NCBI RefSeq assembly: GCF_001425265.1
Contig: NZ_LMEC01000021.1
Coordinates: 496,001-560,000 of the forward strand
Length of the DNA stretch: 64,000 bases
Source of the DNA: Massilia sp. Root418
GTDB taxonomy: Bacteria > Pseudomonadota > Gammaproteobacteria > Burkholderiales > Burkholderiaceae_D
Reading direction: 5' to 3'
Under the pieces are notes generated by a model, which had not been told where the DNA came from, made no database searches, and saw only the letters and a program-made list of their open reading frames with translations. The translations under genes and the position numbers were made by a program. Shown piece after piece: positions 52,485-61,343 of this stretch; within the stretch, counting starts at the first letter, position 1, and every line of letters starts with the position of its first letter.

Positions 52485-52889
52485 ATGGCAAAACATAGCA
52501 AAACCATCCCCGCGCGCGGCCTGCGCGTCGCAGACCAGATCCAGAAGGACCTGTCCGAGCTGATCGCCTTCGAGCTGAAAGACCCGCGCGTGGGCATGAT
52601 CACCCTGTCCGAAGTCCAGCTCACGCCGGATTACGCGCACGCCAAGATCTACTTCACCATGCTGAAGGACGATCCGGAAACCGTGAAGAACACGCTGGCC
52701 GGCCTGAACGCGGCCTCCGGCTACCTGCGCAACATGCTGGGCAAGCGCCTGCACATCCACACGCTGCCGGCGCTGCACTTCCACCACGACATGTCCGCCT
52801 CGCGCGGCATGGAGCTGTCGGCCCTGATCGACCAGGCCAACGCCACCCGTTCGCTGGACGACGAAGAAGGTTCGGACAAGCCTGAATGA
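52485..52889 (+). CDS. rbfA: Ribosome-binding factor A
   Basis: 134 residues. A small KH-fold protein that binds the 30S subunit and helps process the 5' end of 16S rRNA. The family pattern is RVADQIQKDLSELIAFELKDPRVGMITLSEVQL, TPDYAHAKIYFTML and LPALHFHHDMSASRGMELSALID. It follows infB after the hairpin, and its last four bases overlap the truB start (ATGA). Confidence 0.96.
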   Translation: MAKHSKTIPARGLRVADQIQKDLSELIAFELKDPRVGMITLSEVQLTPDYAHAKIYFTMLKDDPETVKNTLAGLNAASGYLRNMLGKRLHIHTLPALHFHHDMSASRGMELSALIDQANATRSLDDEEGSDKPE

Positions 52890-53818
52890 ACCAAGCCAAA
52901 GTAAAACGCGTGCGCGACATCGTCGATGGCGTGCTGCTGCTGGACAAGCCGGTCGGCTTGTCCTCCAACGACGCGCTGATCAAGACCAAGCGCATGCTGA
53001 ACGCGAAGAAGGCGGGCCACACCGGCACGCTGGACCCGTTCGCCACCGGCCTGCTGCCGCTGTGCTTCGGCGAGGCCACCAAGTTCTCGCAGGACTTGCT
53101 GGAAGCGGACAAGACCTATCTGACCACCGTGCACCTGGGCCAGCGCACCGACACCGGCGACACCGAAGGCCAGGTGATCGAGACGCACGAGGTGAACGTG
53201 ACGCGCGAGCAGATCGAGGCCGTGCTGGAACGCTTCCGCGGCCCCATCGAGCAGGTGCCGCCGATGTACTCGGCCCTCAAGCGCGACGGCAAGCCGTTGT
53301 ATGAATACGCGCGCGCCGGCGTGACGCTGGAGCGCGACGCGCGGCCGGTCACGATCCACAAGCTGGAGTTCATCAGCTACGAGGCGCCGTTCCTGAAGCT
53401 CGAAGTCAGGTGCAGCAAGGGCACCTACATCCGCGTGCTGGGCGAGGACATCGGCGCGGCCCTGGGCTGCGGCGCGCACTTGAACGCGCTGCGCCGCATC
53501 CAGGTCGGCGCGCTGACGATGGACAATATCGTCACGCTGGAAGAGGTGGCAGCGCATGCCGCGCCGCTGGCGCTGCTGGCACCGGTGGACGCGCTGTTGT
53601 CGTCCTTCCCGCCGGTGCAGCTGACCCAGGACCTGGCCAAGCGCTTCCTGAACGGCCAGCGCCTGCCGCTCGGCAAAGAACCGGCCGTCACGCCGCCCAA
53701 GCTGGAGCAGGTGCCCGGCCGCGTGCGCGTCTACCTGGGCGAGAAGCTGTTGGGCACCGCCCAGCTGGGCGAGTACGACATACTGGCCCCGGAACGCCTG
53801 ATCGCCGTCGGAAGCTAG
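52886..53818 (+). CDS. truB: tRNA pseudouridine-55 synthase
   Basis: 310 residues. It converts U55 of the T-loop of tRNAs to pseudouridine. DGVLLLDKPVGLSSNDAL (14-31) and GHTGTLDPFATGLLPLCFG with catalytic Asp50 are the family motifs, with KGTYIRVLGEDIGAALGCGAHL following; the C-terminal part is the PUA-like extension. It is the last gene of the rimP operon; no T-run terminator is evident directly after it. Confidence 0.96.
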   Translation: MNQAKVKRVRDIVDGVLLLDKPVGLSSNDALIKTKRMLNAKKAGHTGTLDPFATGLLPLCFGEATKFSQDLLEADKTYLTTVHLGQRTDTGDTEGQVIETHEVNVTREQIEAVLERFRGPIEQVPPMYSALKRDGKPLYEYARAGVTLERDARPVTIHKLEFISYEAPFLKLEVRCSKGTYIRVLGEDIGAALGCGAHLNALRRIQVGALTMDNIVTLEEVAAHAAPLALLAPVDALLSSFPPVQLTQDLAKRFLNGQRLPLGKEPAVTPPKLEQVPGRVRVYLGEKLLGTAQLGEYDILAPERLIAVGS

Positions 53819-53843
53819 CCTCCGGCAAGCCGCTGTCGGAATT

Positions 53844-53863
53844 CTTTACATAATAGTGTAAAG
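53844..53863. promoter_or_regulatory. Palindromic upstream activator site of the PEP-CTERM gene
   Basis: CTTTACATAATAGTGTAAAG: seven-base perfect arms around a six-base centre, about 75 bp before the predicted sigma-54 start site. That is the usual distance for an enhancer-binding protein. PrsR is the known candidate activator in PEP-CTERM systems (inference). Confidence 0.55.
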
Positions 53864-53902
53864 ATTGCAAGCCGGGCCGGATCTTGCCTGCGTGACAAGG
53901 CC

Positions 53903-53918
53903 TGGCTCGAATTGTGCT
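53903..53918 (+). promoter_or_regulatory. Sigma-54 (RpoN) type promoter of the PEP-CTERM gene
   Basis: TGGCTCGAATTGTGCT matches TGGCACG-N4-TTGCT at ten of twelve fixed positions, including the essential GG and GC with correct spacing. The predicted start is about 53930, 20 bases before the ATG. Confidence 0.65.
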
Positions 53919-53950
53919 TCAGTTGGGAAACTCACACTCTGGGATCCCAA

Positions 53951-54562
53951 ATGAAAAACTCTCCATTTAAAACGGCATGCGCCGTGATGCTGGCCGCCCT
54001 GGCATGCACGGGTGGCGCGCAAGCGGCCACCATAGGCGCGGGCGGTTTCACCGCGCCGACGCTGATCGATTTCGAGTCCGCCACGGCCGGCGCCATCGGC
54101 AGCCAGTACAGTGCGCAGGGCATCACCTTCGTCAACTTCAACCGCGACGTCTATGCTACTTCGCCGGCGCCCGCCAGCTGGGTGGCGCTGAAGTTCTTTG
54201 AGAACGCGCCGTCCATCAATGGCGAAGTGCTGTTCAGCTCCGCCGTCACCCGTTTCGGGTTTGATGCGAGCACCAATCCCGAGGACGACACCACCTTGCT
54301 GGCCTACCTGGGCAACACGCTGGTCGGCAGCGCCTTCTTCGATACCTTCGGCGATGGCGAGGACGGCAGCTTCATCGGTATCGAGTTCTTTACTGGCTTC
54401 GACCGCGTGGTGGTCCAGGTCGGTACCGCCGTCAACGGCGCCATTGCCATCGACAATGTGCGTTTTGAAAACGCCGCGGCGCAGGTGCCAGAACCGGCCA
54501 CCGCCGGCCTGATGGCCATCAGCCTGCTGGCGTTGGCTGCCGCCCGGCGCCGCAAGCGCTGA
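53951..54562 (+). CDS. PEP-CTERM sorting-domain exported protein (203 aa)
   Basis: A secreted protein with a Sec signal (MKNSPFKTACAVMLAALACT, cleavage near AQA) and a C-terminal sorting signal: VPEPATAGL, a hydrophobic helix (MAISLLALAAA) and a basic end RRRKR. Exosortase (EpsH/XrtA-type) cleaves at PEP, linking such proteins to exopolysaccharide and the cell surface in biofilm-forming bacteria. The mature part is a beta-rich domain with IDFESATAGAIGSQYSAQGI near its start, a common pattern in PEP-CTERM proteins. The start at 53951 is chosen for the signal peptide. Preceded by a sigma-54-type promoter. The exosortase is not in this window. Confidence 0.88.
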   Translation: MKNSPFKTACAVMLAALACTGGAQAATIGAGGFTAPTLIDFESATAGAIGSQYSAQGITFVNFNRDVYATSPAPASWVALKFFENAPSINGEVLFSSAVTRFGFDASTNPEDDTTLLAYLGNTLVGSAFFDTFGDGEDGSFIGIEFFTGFDRVVVQVGTAVNGAIAIDNVRFENAAAQVPEPATAGLMAISLLALAAARRRKR

Positions 54563-54568
54563 GCCAGC

Positions 54569-54594
54569 TGCCCGGGCAGGACGTGGCCCGGGCA
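54569..54594 (+). terminator. Hairpin after the PEP-CTERM gene
   Basis: TGCCCGGGC (54569-54577) pairs with GCCCGGGCA (54586-54594). There is no T run, so it may act as a 3' stabiliser or a weak terminator. Confidence 0.4.
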
Positions 54595-54666
54595 TGCGGG
54601 GCGGGTGACGCAAACAGGCCCCACCAACAAAGCGCCAGCAAAGGTTTTTTATTGCGCTGCACTACG

Positions 54667-54675
54667 TGCTATACT
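54667..54675 (+). promoter_or_regulatory. Extended -10 promoter of typA
   Basis: TGCTATACT: TG, one base, then TATACT. The area 16-17 bp upstream is T-rich (TTTATT) but no close -35 is seen. It leaves a leader of about 120 bases with repeated CGTACG/GTACGC motifs (54734-54771). Confidence 0.5.
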
Positions 54676-54801
54676 AGTGGGTTCCAGTGGCCGCATTTAC
54701 ACGCATTGAGACGATGCGCCGCTTCCGTGCCCCTCGTACGTACCGTATGCGCCTTGTACGCCGTCGTACGCACCCGCAGTTTTTCTGTACTTATAACGAC
54801 T

Positions 54802-56634
54802 ATGTCTAATACTAAACGCGCCATCCGCAATATCGCCATCATCGCCCACGTTGACCACGGCAAAACCACCCTCGTGGACCAGCTGCTCAAGCAGTCCGGC
54901 ACCTTCCGTGAAAACCAGGCGGTCGACACCCGCGTGATGGACTCGAATGACCTCGAAAAAGAGCGCGGCATTACGATTCTGTCGAAAAACTGCGCCGTCG
55001 AATACGAAGGCACCCACATCAACATCGTCGACACCCCAGGCCACGCCGACTTCGGCGGCGAAGTCGAGCGCGTGCTGTCGATGGTGGACTCGGTTCTGCT
55101 GCTGATCGATGCGCAAGAAGGCCCGATGCCTCAGACCCGCTTCGTGACCCGCAAGGCACTGGCCCTGGGCCTGAAGCCTATCGTCGTGGTGAACAAGGTT
55201 GACCGTCCGGGCGCGCGCCCTGAGTGGGCCATCAACCAGACCTTCGAACTGTTCGACAAGCTGGGTGCAACCGACGAACAGCTGGACTTCCCTGTCGTGT
55301 ACGCATCGGGCCTGAACGGCTACGCCGGCCTGACCGAAGACGTGCGCGGCGGCGACATGAAGCCGCTGTTCGACGCCATCCTGGAACACGTGCCGGTGCG
55401 CGACGACAATCCGGACGGCCCGCTGCAGATGCAAATCACCTCGCTGGACTACTCGTCCTACGTGGGCAAGATCGGTATCGGCCGCGTGTCCCGTGGCCGC
55501 GTCAAGGCTGGCCAGGACGTCGTGTTCCTGAACGGTCCCGGCACCACCCCGCAAAAGGGCCGCATCAACCAGGTGCTGAACTTCAAGGGCCTGGAGCGCG
55601 TGCTGGTTGACGAAGCCGTTGCCGGCGACATCATCCTGATCAACGGTATCGAAGACATCGGCATCGGCTCGACCGTGTGCGCACCGGACACCCCGGACGC
55701 GCTGCCGATGCTGACCGTCGACGAGCCGACCCTGACCATGAACTTCATGGTCAACAACTCGCCGCTGGCCGGCCGCGAAGGCAAGTTCGTCACCTCGCGC
55801 CAGCTGCGCGACCGCCTGGACAAGGAACTGAAAGCCAACGTGGCACTGCGCGTTGCGCCGACCGACGACGACACCGTGTTCGAAGTGTCGGGCCGCGGCG
55901 AACTGCACCTGACCATCCTGATCGAAAACATGCGCCGCGAAGGTTTCGAGCTGGCCGTGTCGCGTCCGCGCGTGGTGTTCAAGATGGTTGATGGCGTGCG
56001 CCACGAGCCGTTTGAACAGCTGAGCGTTGACGTGGAAGAAGTCAACCAGGGCGGCGTGATGGAAGAACTGGGCCGCCGCCGTGGCGACCTGCAGAACATG
56101 GAATCGGACGGCAAGGGCCGTGTGCGCCTGGAATACCGCATCCCTGCGCGTGGCCTGATCGGCTTCCAGGGCGAATTCATGACCCTGACCCGCGGCACCG
56201 GCCTGATGAGCCACGTGTTCGACGCTTACGGCCCAGTCGACAACACCAAGGGTGAGCTGGGCGGCCGCCGCAACGGCGTGCTGATCTCGCAGGACGACGG
56301 CGCCGCCGTGGCCTACGCCATCTGGAAACTGCAGGATCGCGGCCGCATGTTCGTGGTCCACAACGACCCGGTGTACGAAGGCATGATCATCGGTATCCAC
56401 TCGCGCGACAACGACCTGGTGGTCAACCCGATCAAGGGCAAGCAGCTGACCAACGTGCGTTCGTCGGGTACCGACGAAGCCGTGCGCCTGGTGCCGCCTA
56501 TCCAGATGTCGCTGGAATACGCAGTTGAATTCATCGACGACGACGAACTGGTGGAAATCACCCCGAAATCGATCCGTCTGCGCAAGCGCTTCCTGAAAGA
56601 GCACGAGCGTAAAAAAGCGTCCCGCGAAGCGTAA
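54802..56634 (+). CDS. typA: Ribosome-associated GTPase TypA/BipA
   Basis: 610 residues, the normal size. It is an EF-G-like GTPase that binds ribosomes and is needed for growth at low temperature and under stress, partly through 50S assembly. AHVDHGKT (15-22) is G1, RGITILSKNCAVEYEG holds the switch region, DTPGHADFGGEVER is G3, NKVDRPGARP is G4. The C-terminal domain ends KSIRLRKRFLKEHERKKASREA. The start is the ATG at 54802, which begins MSNTKRAIRNIAII; the open frame upstream is leader, not protein. Confidence 0.97.
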   Translation: MSNTKRAIRNIAIIAHVDHGKTTLVDQLLKQSGTFRENQAVDTRVMDSNDLEKERGITILSKNCAVEYEGTHINIVDTPGHADFGGEVERVLSMVDSVLLLIDAQEGPMPQTRFVTRKALALGLKPIVVVNKVDRPGARPEWAINQTFELFDKLGATDEQLDFPVVYASGLNGYAGLTEDVRGGDMKPLFDAILEHVPVRDDNPDGPLQMQITSLDYSSYVGKIGIGRVSRGRVKAGQDVVFLNGPGTTPQKGRINQVLNFKGLERVLVDEAVAGDIILINGIEDIGIGSTVCAPDTPDALPMLTVDEPTLTMNFMVNNSPLAGREGKFVTSRQLRDRLDKELKANVALRVAPTDDDTVFEVSGRGELHLTILIENMRREGFELAVSRPRVVFKMVDGVRHEPFEQLSVDVEEVNQGGVMEELGRRRGDLQNMESDGKGRVRLEYRIPARGLIGFQGEFMTLTRGTGLMSHVFDAYGPVDNTKGELGGRRNGVLISQDDGAAVAYAIWKLQDRGRMFVVHNDPVYEGMIIGIHSRDNDLVVNPIKGKQLTNVRSSGTDEAVRLVPPIQMSLEYAVEFIDDDELVEITPKSIRLRKRFLKEHERKKASREA

Positions 56635-56650
56635 TAGCTTAGTTGTCCGG

Positions 56651-56686
56651 AAAACCGCCGCACCCGCAAGGGGCGGCGGTTTTTTG
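56651..56686 (+). terminator. Rho-independent terminator of typA
   Basis: AAAACCGCCGC pairs with GGCGGCGGTTTT, followed by more T. Confidence 0.92.
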
Positions 56687-56801
56687 TTTTTGCGGCGCAC
56701 CATGGCGGGCCCAATTGCTTGTTGTTTTTCTATTGCTGATATACTGAATTACAGTCCGGAAGCTCAATTGTGCAGCGCACACAGCAAAAGGGGAATTCAG
56801 C

Positions 56802-59063
56802 GTGAACGATAGAACCTATGTATTCCAGCCGGCCTGGCCCGGCACGCCCTTCGACATCGCCAAGCAGGCCGGCGAGTACTGGATCGACGCCTGGCAGCGC
56901 TCAGTGCTATTCATGGATGTGCTGCGCCAGCGCGGCGACGATCATGCGGAAAGCGTGGCCCAGGCCGCGCCCCATGTCCTGAACTTTGAATTCGACGTGG
57001 TGCTGGACGGGCGCGACCTGGAACGCCCGGTCAACTACGGCCTGCTGAAGATACGCCCGCCGGACGGCGTGGAAGTGGACGCCAGCCGCCGGCCCTTTAT
57101 CGTGTTCGACCCGCGCGCCGGGCATGGTCCCGGCATTGGCGGCATGAAGCACGACAGCGAAATCGGCGTGGTGCTGCGCGCCGGCCATCCCTGCTATTTC
57201 GTGGGCTTCCTGCCGCAGCCGGTGCACGGCCAGACCATCGAGGACGTGTGCCGCGCCGAAGCGCGCTTCATCGCCAAGGTGGCCGAGCTGCACCCGGACG
57301 CGGACGGCAAGCCCGCCCTGATCGGCAACTGCCAGGCCGGCTGGCAGATCATGATGACGGCCGCCCTCAATCCCGACCTGCCCGGGCCGCTGGTGCTGGC
57401 CGGCGCGCCGCTGTCCTACTGGAACGGCGTGCACGGCAAGAACCCCTTGCGCTACCTGGGCGGCCTGCTGGGCGGCACCTGGCTGACCGCCTTGTCCGGC
57501 GACCTGGGCAACGGCGTGTTCGACGGCGCCCACCTGGTCAGCAATTTCGAGAGCATGAACCCGGCCAACACCTGGTGGAAAAAAGAGTACAAGGTGTATG
57601 CGCAGGTCGACAGCGAAGCGCAGCGCTTCCTGGAGTTCGAGAAATGGTGGGGCAACCCGGTGCTGCTGAACGCGCCCGAGATGCAGTACATCGCCGACAA
57701 CCTGTTCGTCGGCAACCGCCTCAGCTCCGGCTCCATCCACGACTCCACCGGCCGCCGCATCGACCTGCGCAACGTGAAGTCGCCCATCGTGGTGTTCTGT
57801 TCCTGGGGCGACGACATCACGCCGCCGCACCAGGCGCTGGGCTGGGTGCTGGACATGTACCAGGACGACGAAGCGCTGGCCATGAGCGGCCAGACCATCA
57901 TCTACGCCATGCACGAAACCATCGGCCACCTCGGCATCTTCGTCTCGGCCACGGTGGCCAACAAGGAGCATGAGGAATTCACCTCCGCCATGGACCTGAT
58001 CGACGTGCTGCCGCCCGGCCTGTACGAAGCGGTGTTCCTGGAAAAGACGCCGGACACGCTGAACGCGGCCCTGGCCACCGGCAACTACGTGATGCGCTTC
58101 GAGCGCCGCTTCCTGGACGATCTGCGCGCCCTGGGCGGCAACGACGCCGAGGACGAGCGCCGCTTCGCCGCCGTGGCGCGGGTGTCGGACGTGAACGTGG
58201 GCCTGTACCGCACCTTCGTCAGCCCGCTGCTGCGCGGGGTGATGAACGACCAGAGCGCGGACATGCTGCGCCAGCTGCACCCCTACCGCCTGCGCTACCG
58301 CGTCTACTCCAGCAAGAACCCGCTGCTGCACGGCATAGACAAGCTGGCCGATCGGGTGCGCGCCGAGCGCCGTCCCGCCGCGCCGGACAACATTTTCCTC
58401 GCCATGCAGGAAGCGTTCTCGCGCCAGATCGTGGCGGCGCTGGACCAGTACCGCGACATGCGCGATGCCGCCGTGGAGCGCTATTTCATGAACCTGTACG
58501 GCTCGCCCGTGCTGCAGGCGCTGGTGGGCTTGCGCGCGGACAGCCAGCGCGTGCGCCAGCTGGGACGCGACATTGCGCGCGAAACCGTGGCCGCGTCGGC
58601 GCGCGCCAAGCTGGTGGAGCAGGCCGCCGTCGGCGGCACGGTGGAAGCCATCGTGCGCGCACTGCTGTACGTGTTCCGCGCGCCCGAGCTGCGCGCGGCC
58701 GACGAGCGGGCCTATGCCACGCTGCGCGAGCTGCGCGCACATTCGCGCGCCGGGCAGCTGATGACGCTGACGCACTTCAAGGAGCTGGTGCAGCAGCAGG
58801 CGCAGATCCTGTCCTGGGACGAGGCGGCCGGCTTCGCCGCGCTGCCGGCCCTGCTGCCGCCCGAGCAGGATGAACGCGCGCGTGCGCTGGACGTGGTGCG
58901 CCAGGTGGCCAGCGCCGCCGGCGCGCTGAGCGGCGAAGCTGCCGAGCGCATGGAGCGCGTGGCCAGGGTGTTCGGCACCCCGGCCGGCGCGGCGCTGAAC
59001 GTGGCCGCCGCCGCTGCGGCCACTCCGCCGGCCGCCAGGCTGGCGCACAAGGAGCAACTGTGA
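56802..59063 (+). CDS. DUF3141 alpha/beta-hydrolase, PHA-synthase-like
   Basis: 753 residues. The N-terminal 400 form an alpha/beta-hydrolase core similar to poly(3-hydroxyalkanoate) synthases: a nucleophile elbow GNCQAG (175-180) with Cys177 instead of Ser, a probable Asp in CSWGDDITPPHQA and a His in HETIGHLGIF. The C-terminal part is helical and specific to the DUF3141 family. The GTG start at 56802 follows AAAAGGGGA by about seven bases. Its stop overlaps the next start by four bases (GTGA). The Cys triad suggests acyl-thioester chemistry, perhaps in polyester metabolism, but no biochemical role can be read from the sequence. Confidence 0.85.
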   Translation: MNDRTYVFQPAWPGTPFDIAKQAGEYWIDAWQRSVLFMDVLRQRGDDHAESVAQAAPHVLNFEFDVVLDGRDLERPVNYGLLKIRPPDGVEVDASRRPFIVFDPRAGHGPGIGGMKHDSEIGVVLRAGHPCYFVGFLPQPVHGQTIEDVCRAEARFIAKVAELHPDADGKPALIGNCQAGWQIMMTAALNPDLPGPLVLAGAPLSYWNGVHGKNPLRYLGGLLGGTWLTALSGDLGNGVFDGAHLVSNFESMNPANTWWKKEYKVYAQVDSEAQRFLEFEKWWGNPVLLNAPEMQYIADNLFVGNRLSSGSIHDSTGRRIDLRNVKSPIVVFCSWGDDITPPHQALGWVLDMYQDDEALAMSGQTIIYAMHETIGHLGIFVSATVANKEHEEFTSAMDLIDVLPPGLYEAVFLEKTPDTLNAALATGNYVMRFERRFLDDLRALGGNDAEDERRFAAVARVSDVNVGLYRTFVSPLLRGVMNDQSADMLRQLHPYRLRYRVYSSKNPLLHGIDKLADRVRAERRPAAPDNIFLAMQEAFSRQIVAALDQYRDMRDAAVERYFMNLYGSPVLQALVGLRADSQRVRQLGRDIARETVAASARAKLVEQAAVGGTVEAIVRALLYVFRAPELRAADERAYATLRELRAHSRAGQLMTLTHFKELVQQQAQILSWDEAAGFAALPALLPPEQDERARALDVVRQVASAAGALSGEAAERMERVARVFGTPAGAALNVAAAAAATPPAARLAHKEQL

Positions 59064-60019
59064 GCGCTGGCGCGGCCGGCGGCCGCCAGCACCTGCATTA
59101 CGACCGCCTGATAGCCGCCGCGCAAGCGGTGATGGCGCCGGTGGTGGCGGTGGCCCACCCCTGCGACCGCAACGCCCTCGAATCCGCGCTGGACGCCGCG
59201 CGGCTGGGACTGATGGCGCCCATCCTGGTGGGCCCGGAAGCGCGCATCCGCGCGGCCGCCGCCGAGGCGGACCTGGACATTTCCAGCCTGGCCATCGTCG
59301 CCACGGAGCACAGCCACGCCTCGGCGCAGCGCGCCGTGCAGCTGGTGCGCGAAGGCCACGCGGCCGCGCTGATGAAGGGCAGCCTGCACACCGATGAACT
59401 GATGGGCGCCGTGGTGCAGCCGGACACCGGCCTGCGCACGGCGCGCCGCCTGAGCCACTGCTTCATCATGGACGTGCCGGGCTTCGCCGAGCCGCTGATC
59501 GTCACCGATGCCGCCGTCAACATCGCGCCCACCCTGGCCGACAAGGTGGACATCGCGCAGAACGCCATCGACCTGGCGCACATCCTGGGCTTCGACGAGG
59601 TGCGCGTGGCCATCCTGTCCGCAGTGGAAACGGTCAACCCGAAAATCCCGTCCACCATCGAAGCGGCGGCGCTGTGCAAGATGGCGGACCGGGGCCAGAT
59701 CACCGGCGCGCTGCTGGACGGCCCGCTGGCGCTGGACAATGCGGTGAGCATGGACGCCGCACGGGTCAAGCACCTGGTTTCGCCGGTGGCAGGGCGCGCC
59801 AACGTGCTGCTGGTGCCGGACCTGGAGACAGGCAATGTGCTGGCCAAGAGCCTGACCTTCATGGCCGGCGCGGACGCGGCGGGCATCGTGCTGGGCGCGC
59901 GCGTGCCGGTGATACTGACCAGCCGCGCGGACTCGGTGCAGGCGCGCCTTGCGTCGTGCGCGGTGGCGGGGCTGATCGCGCACAGCAAGCTGGCCGGCGC
60001 CAAGCTGCTGGGGAGCTGA
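59060..60019 (+). CDS. Phosphate acetyl/butyryltransferase family protein (Pta-like)
   Basis: 319 residues of the phosphotransacylase family, which exchanges CoA for phosphate on acyl groups. Visible segments are MAPVVAVAHPCDRNALESAL, EGHAAALMKGSLHTDELM, the acyl-phosphate site TARRLSHCFIMDVPGF, AAALCKMADRGQI followed by GALLDGPLALDNAVS, and FMAGADAAGIVLGARVPVIL. Related proteins are often annotated as bifunctional enoyl-CoA hydratase/phosphate acetyltransferase, but the hydratase (MaoC) domain is absent here. The GTG start overlaps the DUF3141 stop; ackA begins four bases after its stop. The substrate may be acetyl, butyryl or hydroxyacyl. Confidence 0.88.
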   Translation: MSAGAAGGRQHLHYDRLIAAAQAVMAPVVAVAHPCDRNALESALDAARLGLMAPILVGPEARIRAAAAEADLDISSLAIVATEHSHASAQRAVQLVREGHAAALMKGSLHTDELMGAVVQPDTGLRTARRLSHCFIMDVPGFAEPLIVTDAAVNIAPTLADKVDIAQNAIDLAHILGFDEVRVAILSAVETVNPKIPSTIEAAALCKMADRGQITGALLDGPLALDNAVSMDAARVKHLVSPVAGRANVLLVPDLETGNVLAKSLTFMAGADAAGIVLGARVPVILTSRADSVQARLASCAVAGLIAHSKLAGAKLLGS

Positions 60020-60023
60020 CGCG

Positions 60024-61343
60024 ATGCCGGGCATGCGCGCGGACGATGCGGTCATCGTCATCAATGCCGGTTCGTCCAGCATCAAGTTCTCGATGTACGC
60101 AGGCCAGGACTTGCAGCTGCGGGCCAGGGGCAAGATAGAAAACCTGTACGCGGGCCAGACCCGCTTCACAGCCCAGGACGGGGCTGGCCAGCCTTCGGCC
60201 GAGCACGTGTGGCCGGGCGAGCCGCTGGCGCACGACGCGGCCATGCGCTACCTGGTGGAGTACGCGCAGGGCCATCTGCAAGGGCACCGCGTGGTGGCGA
60301 TCGGCCACCGCATCGTGCACGGCGGGACGGACTTCAGCGGGCCGGTGAAGCTGGACGCGGAAACCGTGGCGCGGCTGGAGAAACTGGTGCCGCTGGCGCC
60401 GCTGCACCAGCCGCACAACCTGGCGCCGGTGCGCAGCATAGCCGCGCTGGCGCCGCAGGTGCTGCAGGTGGGCTGCTTCGACACCGCCTTCCACACCAGG
60501 CAGCCGGCGCTGGCGCAAGCCTTTGCGCTGCCGCGCGAGATTACCGAGCGCGGCGTGCGGCGCTACGGTTTCCACGGCCTGTCCTACGAGTACATCGCCA
60601 GCGTGCTGCCGGCGCTGGATCTGGCGCTAGCAGCGCCGGCAGCACCGGCCGAGACGCAGGGTGTCGCCGTGCCTTTGCTGCTGGGCGGCGTGCCTTCATC
60701 GGCGGGCCGATTCGCCTCGCAACTGGCCGGCGGGCGCGTGGTGGCGGCGCACCTGGGCAACGGCGCCAGCATGTGCGCCATGCGCGGCGGGCGCAGCGTG
60801 GCCAGCACCATGGGCTTCACCGCCATCGACGGCCTGCCGATGGGCACGCGCTGCGGCAGCGTCGATCCCGGCGTGGTGCTGTACCTGATGGACGAGCTGC
60901 AGATGGGGCAGGGCGACATCCAGCGCCTGCTGTACCAGCAATCCGGCCTGCTCGGCGTCTCCGGCATTTCCTCGGACATGCGCACGCTGGAACAAAGCGG
61001 CGACCCGCGCGCCCGGCTGGCCATCGACCTGATGGTATACCGCATCGGCCGCGAACTCGGCTCGCTGGCCGCCGCGCTGGGCGGCCTGGATGGCGTCGTA
61101 TTCTCGGGCGGCATAGGCGAGAACAGCGCCGCGCTGCGCAGCGCCGTCTGCCGCGACGCGGCCTGGCTGGGCGTGCGGCTCGACGAGGAGGCCAATATGG
61201 CCGGTGCCGCCCGTGCCCCGTCGCCCGGCGGCGCCTTCCGCATCAGCGCGGCAGGCAGCGCGGTGCCGGTGTGGGTGGTGCCGGCCAACGAGGAACTGAT
61301 GATTGCGCGGCATGCGCAGTCGCTGCTGGGAGGCATGGCATGA
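60024..61343 (+). CDS. ackA: Acetate kinase family protein
   Basis: 439 residues. It converts acyl phosphate and ADP to the acid and ATP. Family motifs: VIVINAGSSSIKFSMY at the start, GHRIVHGGTDFSGPV, GCFDTAFHTRQPALAQAFALP, RRYGFHGLSYEYIA, AAHLGNGASMCAM, GLPMGTRCGSVDPGVVLYLM and FSGGIGENSA. Compared with typical AckA there is an extra Ala/Pro/Gly-rich loop of roughly 30 residues (after ASVLPALDLAL, before GGRVVAAHLGNG). GGAG precedes the ATG by about nine bases. The stop overlaps the fabI start by four bases, placing it in a coupled four-gene operon. Confidence 0.92.
   Translation: MPGMRADDAVIVINAGSSSIKFSMYAGQDLQLRARGKIENLYAGQTRFTAQDGAGQPSAEHVWPGEPLAHDAAMRYLVEYAQGHLQGHRVVAIGHRIVHGGTDFSGPVKLDAETVARLEKLVPLAPLHQPHNLAPVRSIAALAPQVLQVGCFDTAFHTRQPALAQAFALPREITERGVRRYGFHGLSYEYIASVLPALDLALAAPAAPAETQGVAVPLLLGGVPSSAGRFASQLAGGRVVAAHLGNGASMCAMRGGRSVASTMGFTAIDGLPMGTRCGSVDPGVVLYLMDELQMGQGDIQRLLYQQSGLLGVSGISSDMRTLEQSGDPRARLAIDLMVYRIGRELGSLAAALGGLDGVVFSGGIGENSAALRSAVCRDAAWLGVRLDEEANMAGAARAPSPGGAFRISAAGSAVPVWVVPANEELMIARHAQSLLGGMA

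Noticed and set aside
54583..54801. 73-residue N-terminal extension of TypA
   Set aside because: It covers the promoter and leader; TypA family proteins begin at the ATG at 54802.
54697..56703. A 668-residue minus-strand frame over typA
   Set aside because: Antisense shadow; typA motifs are complete on the plus strand.
60209..61339. Upstream extension of the fabI frame
   Set aside because: Overlaps ackA out of frame; the FabI N-terminus begins at 61340.
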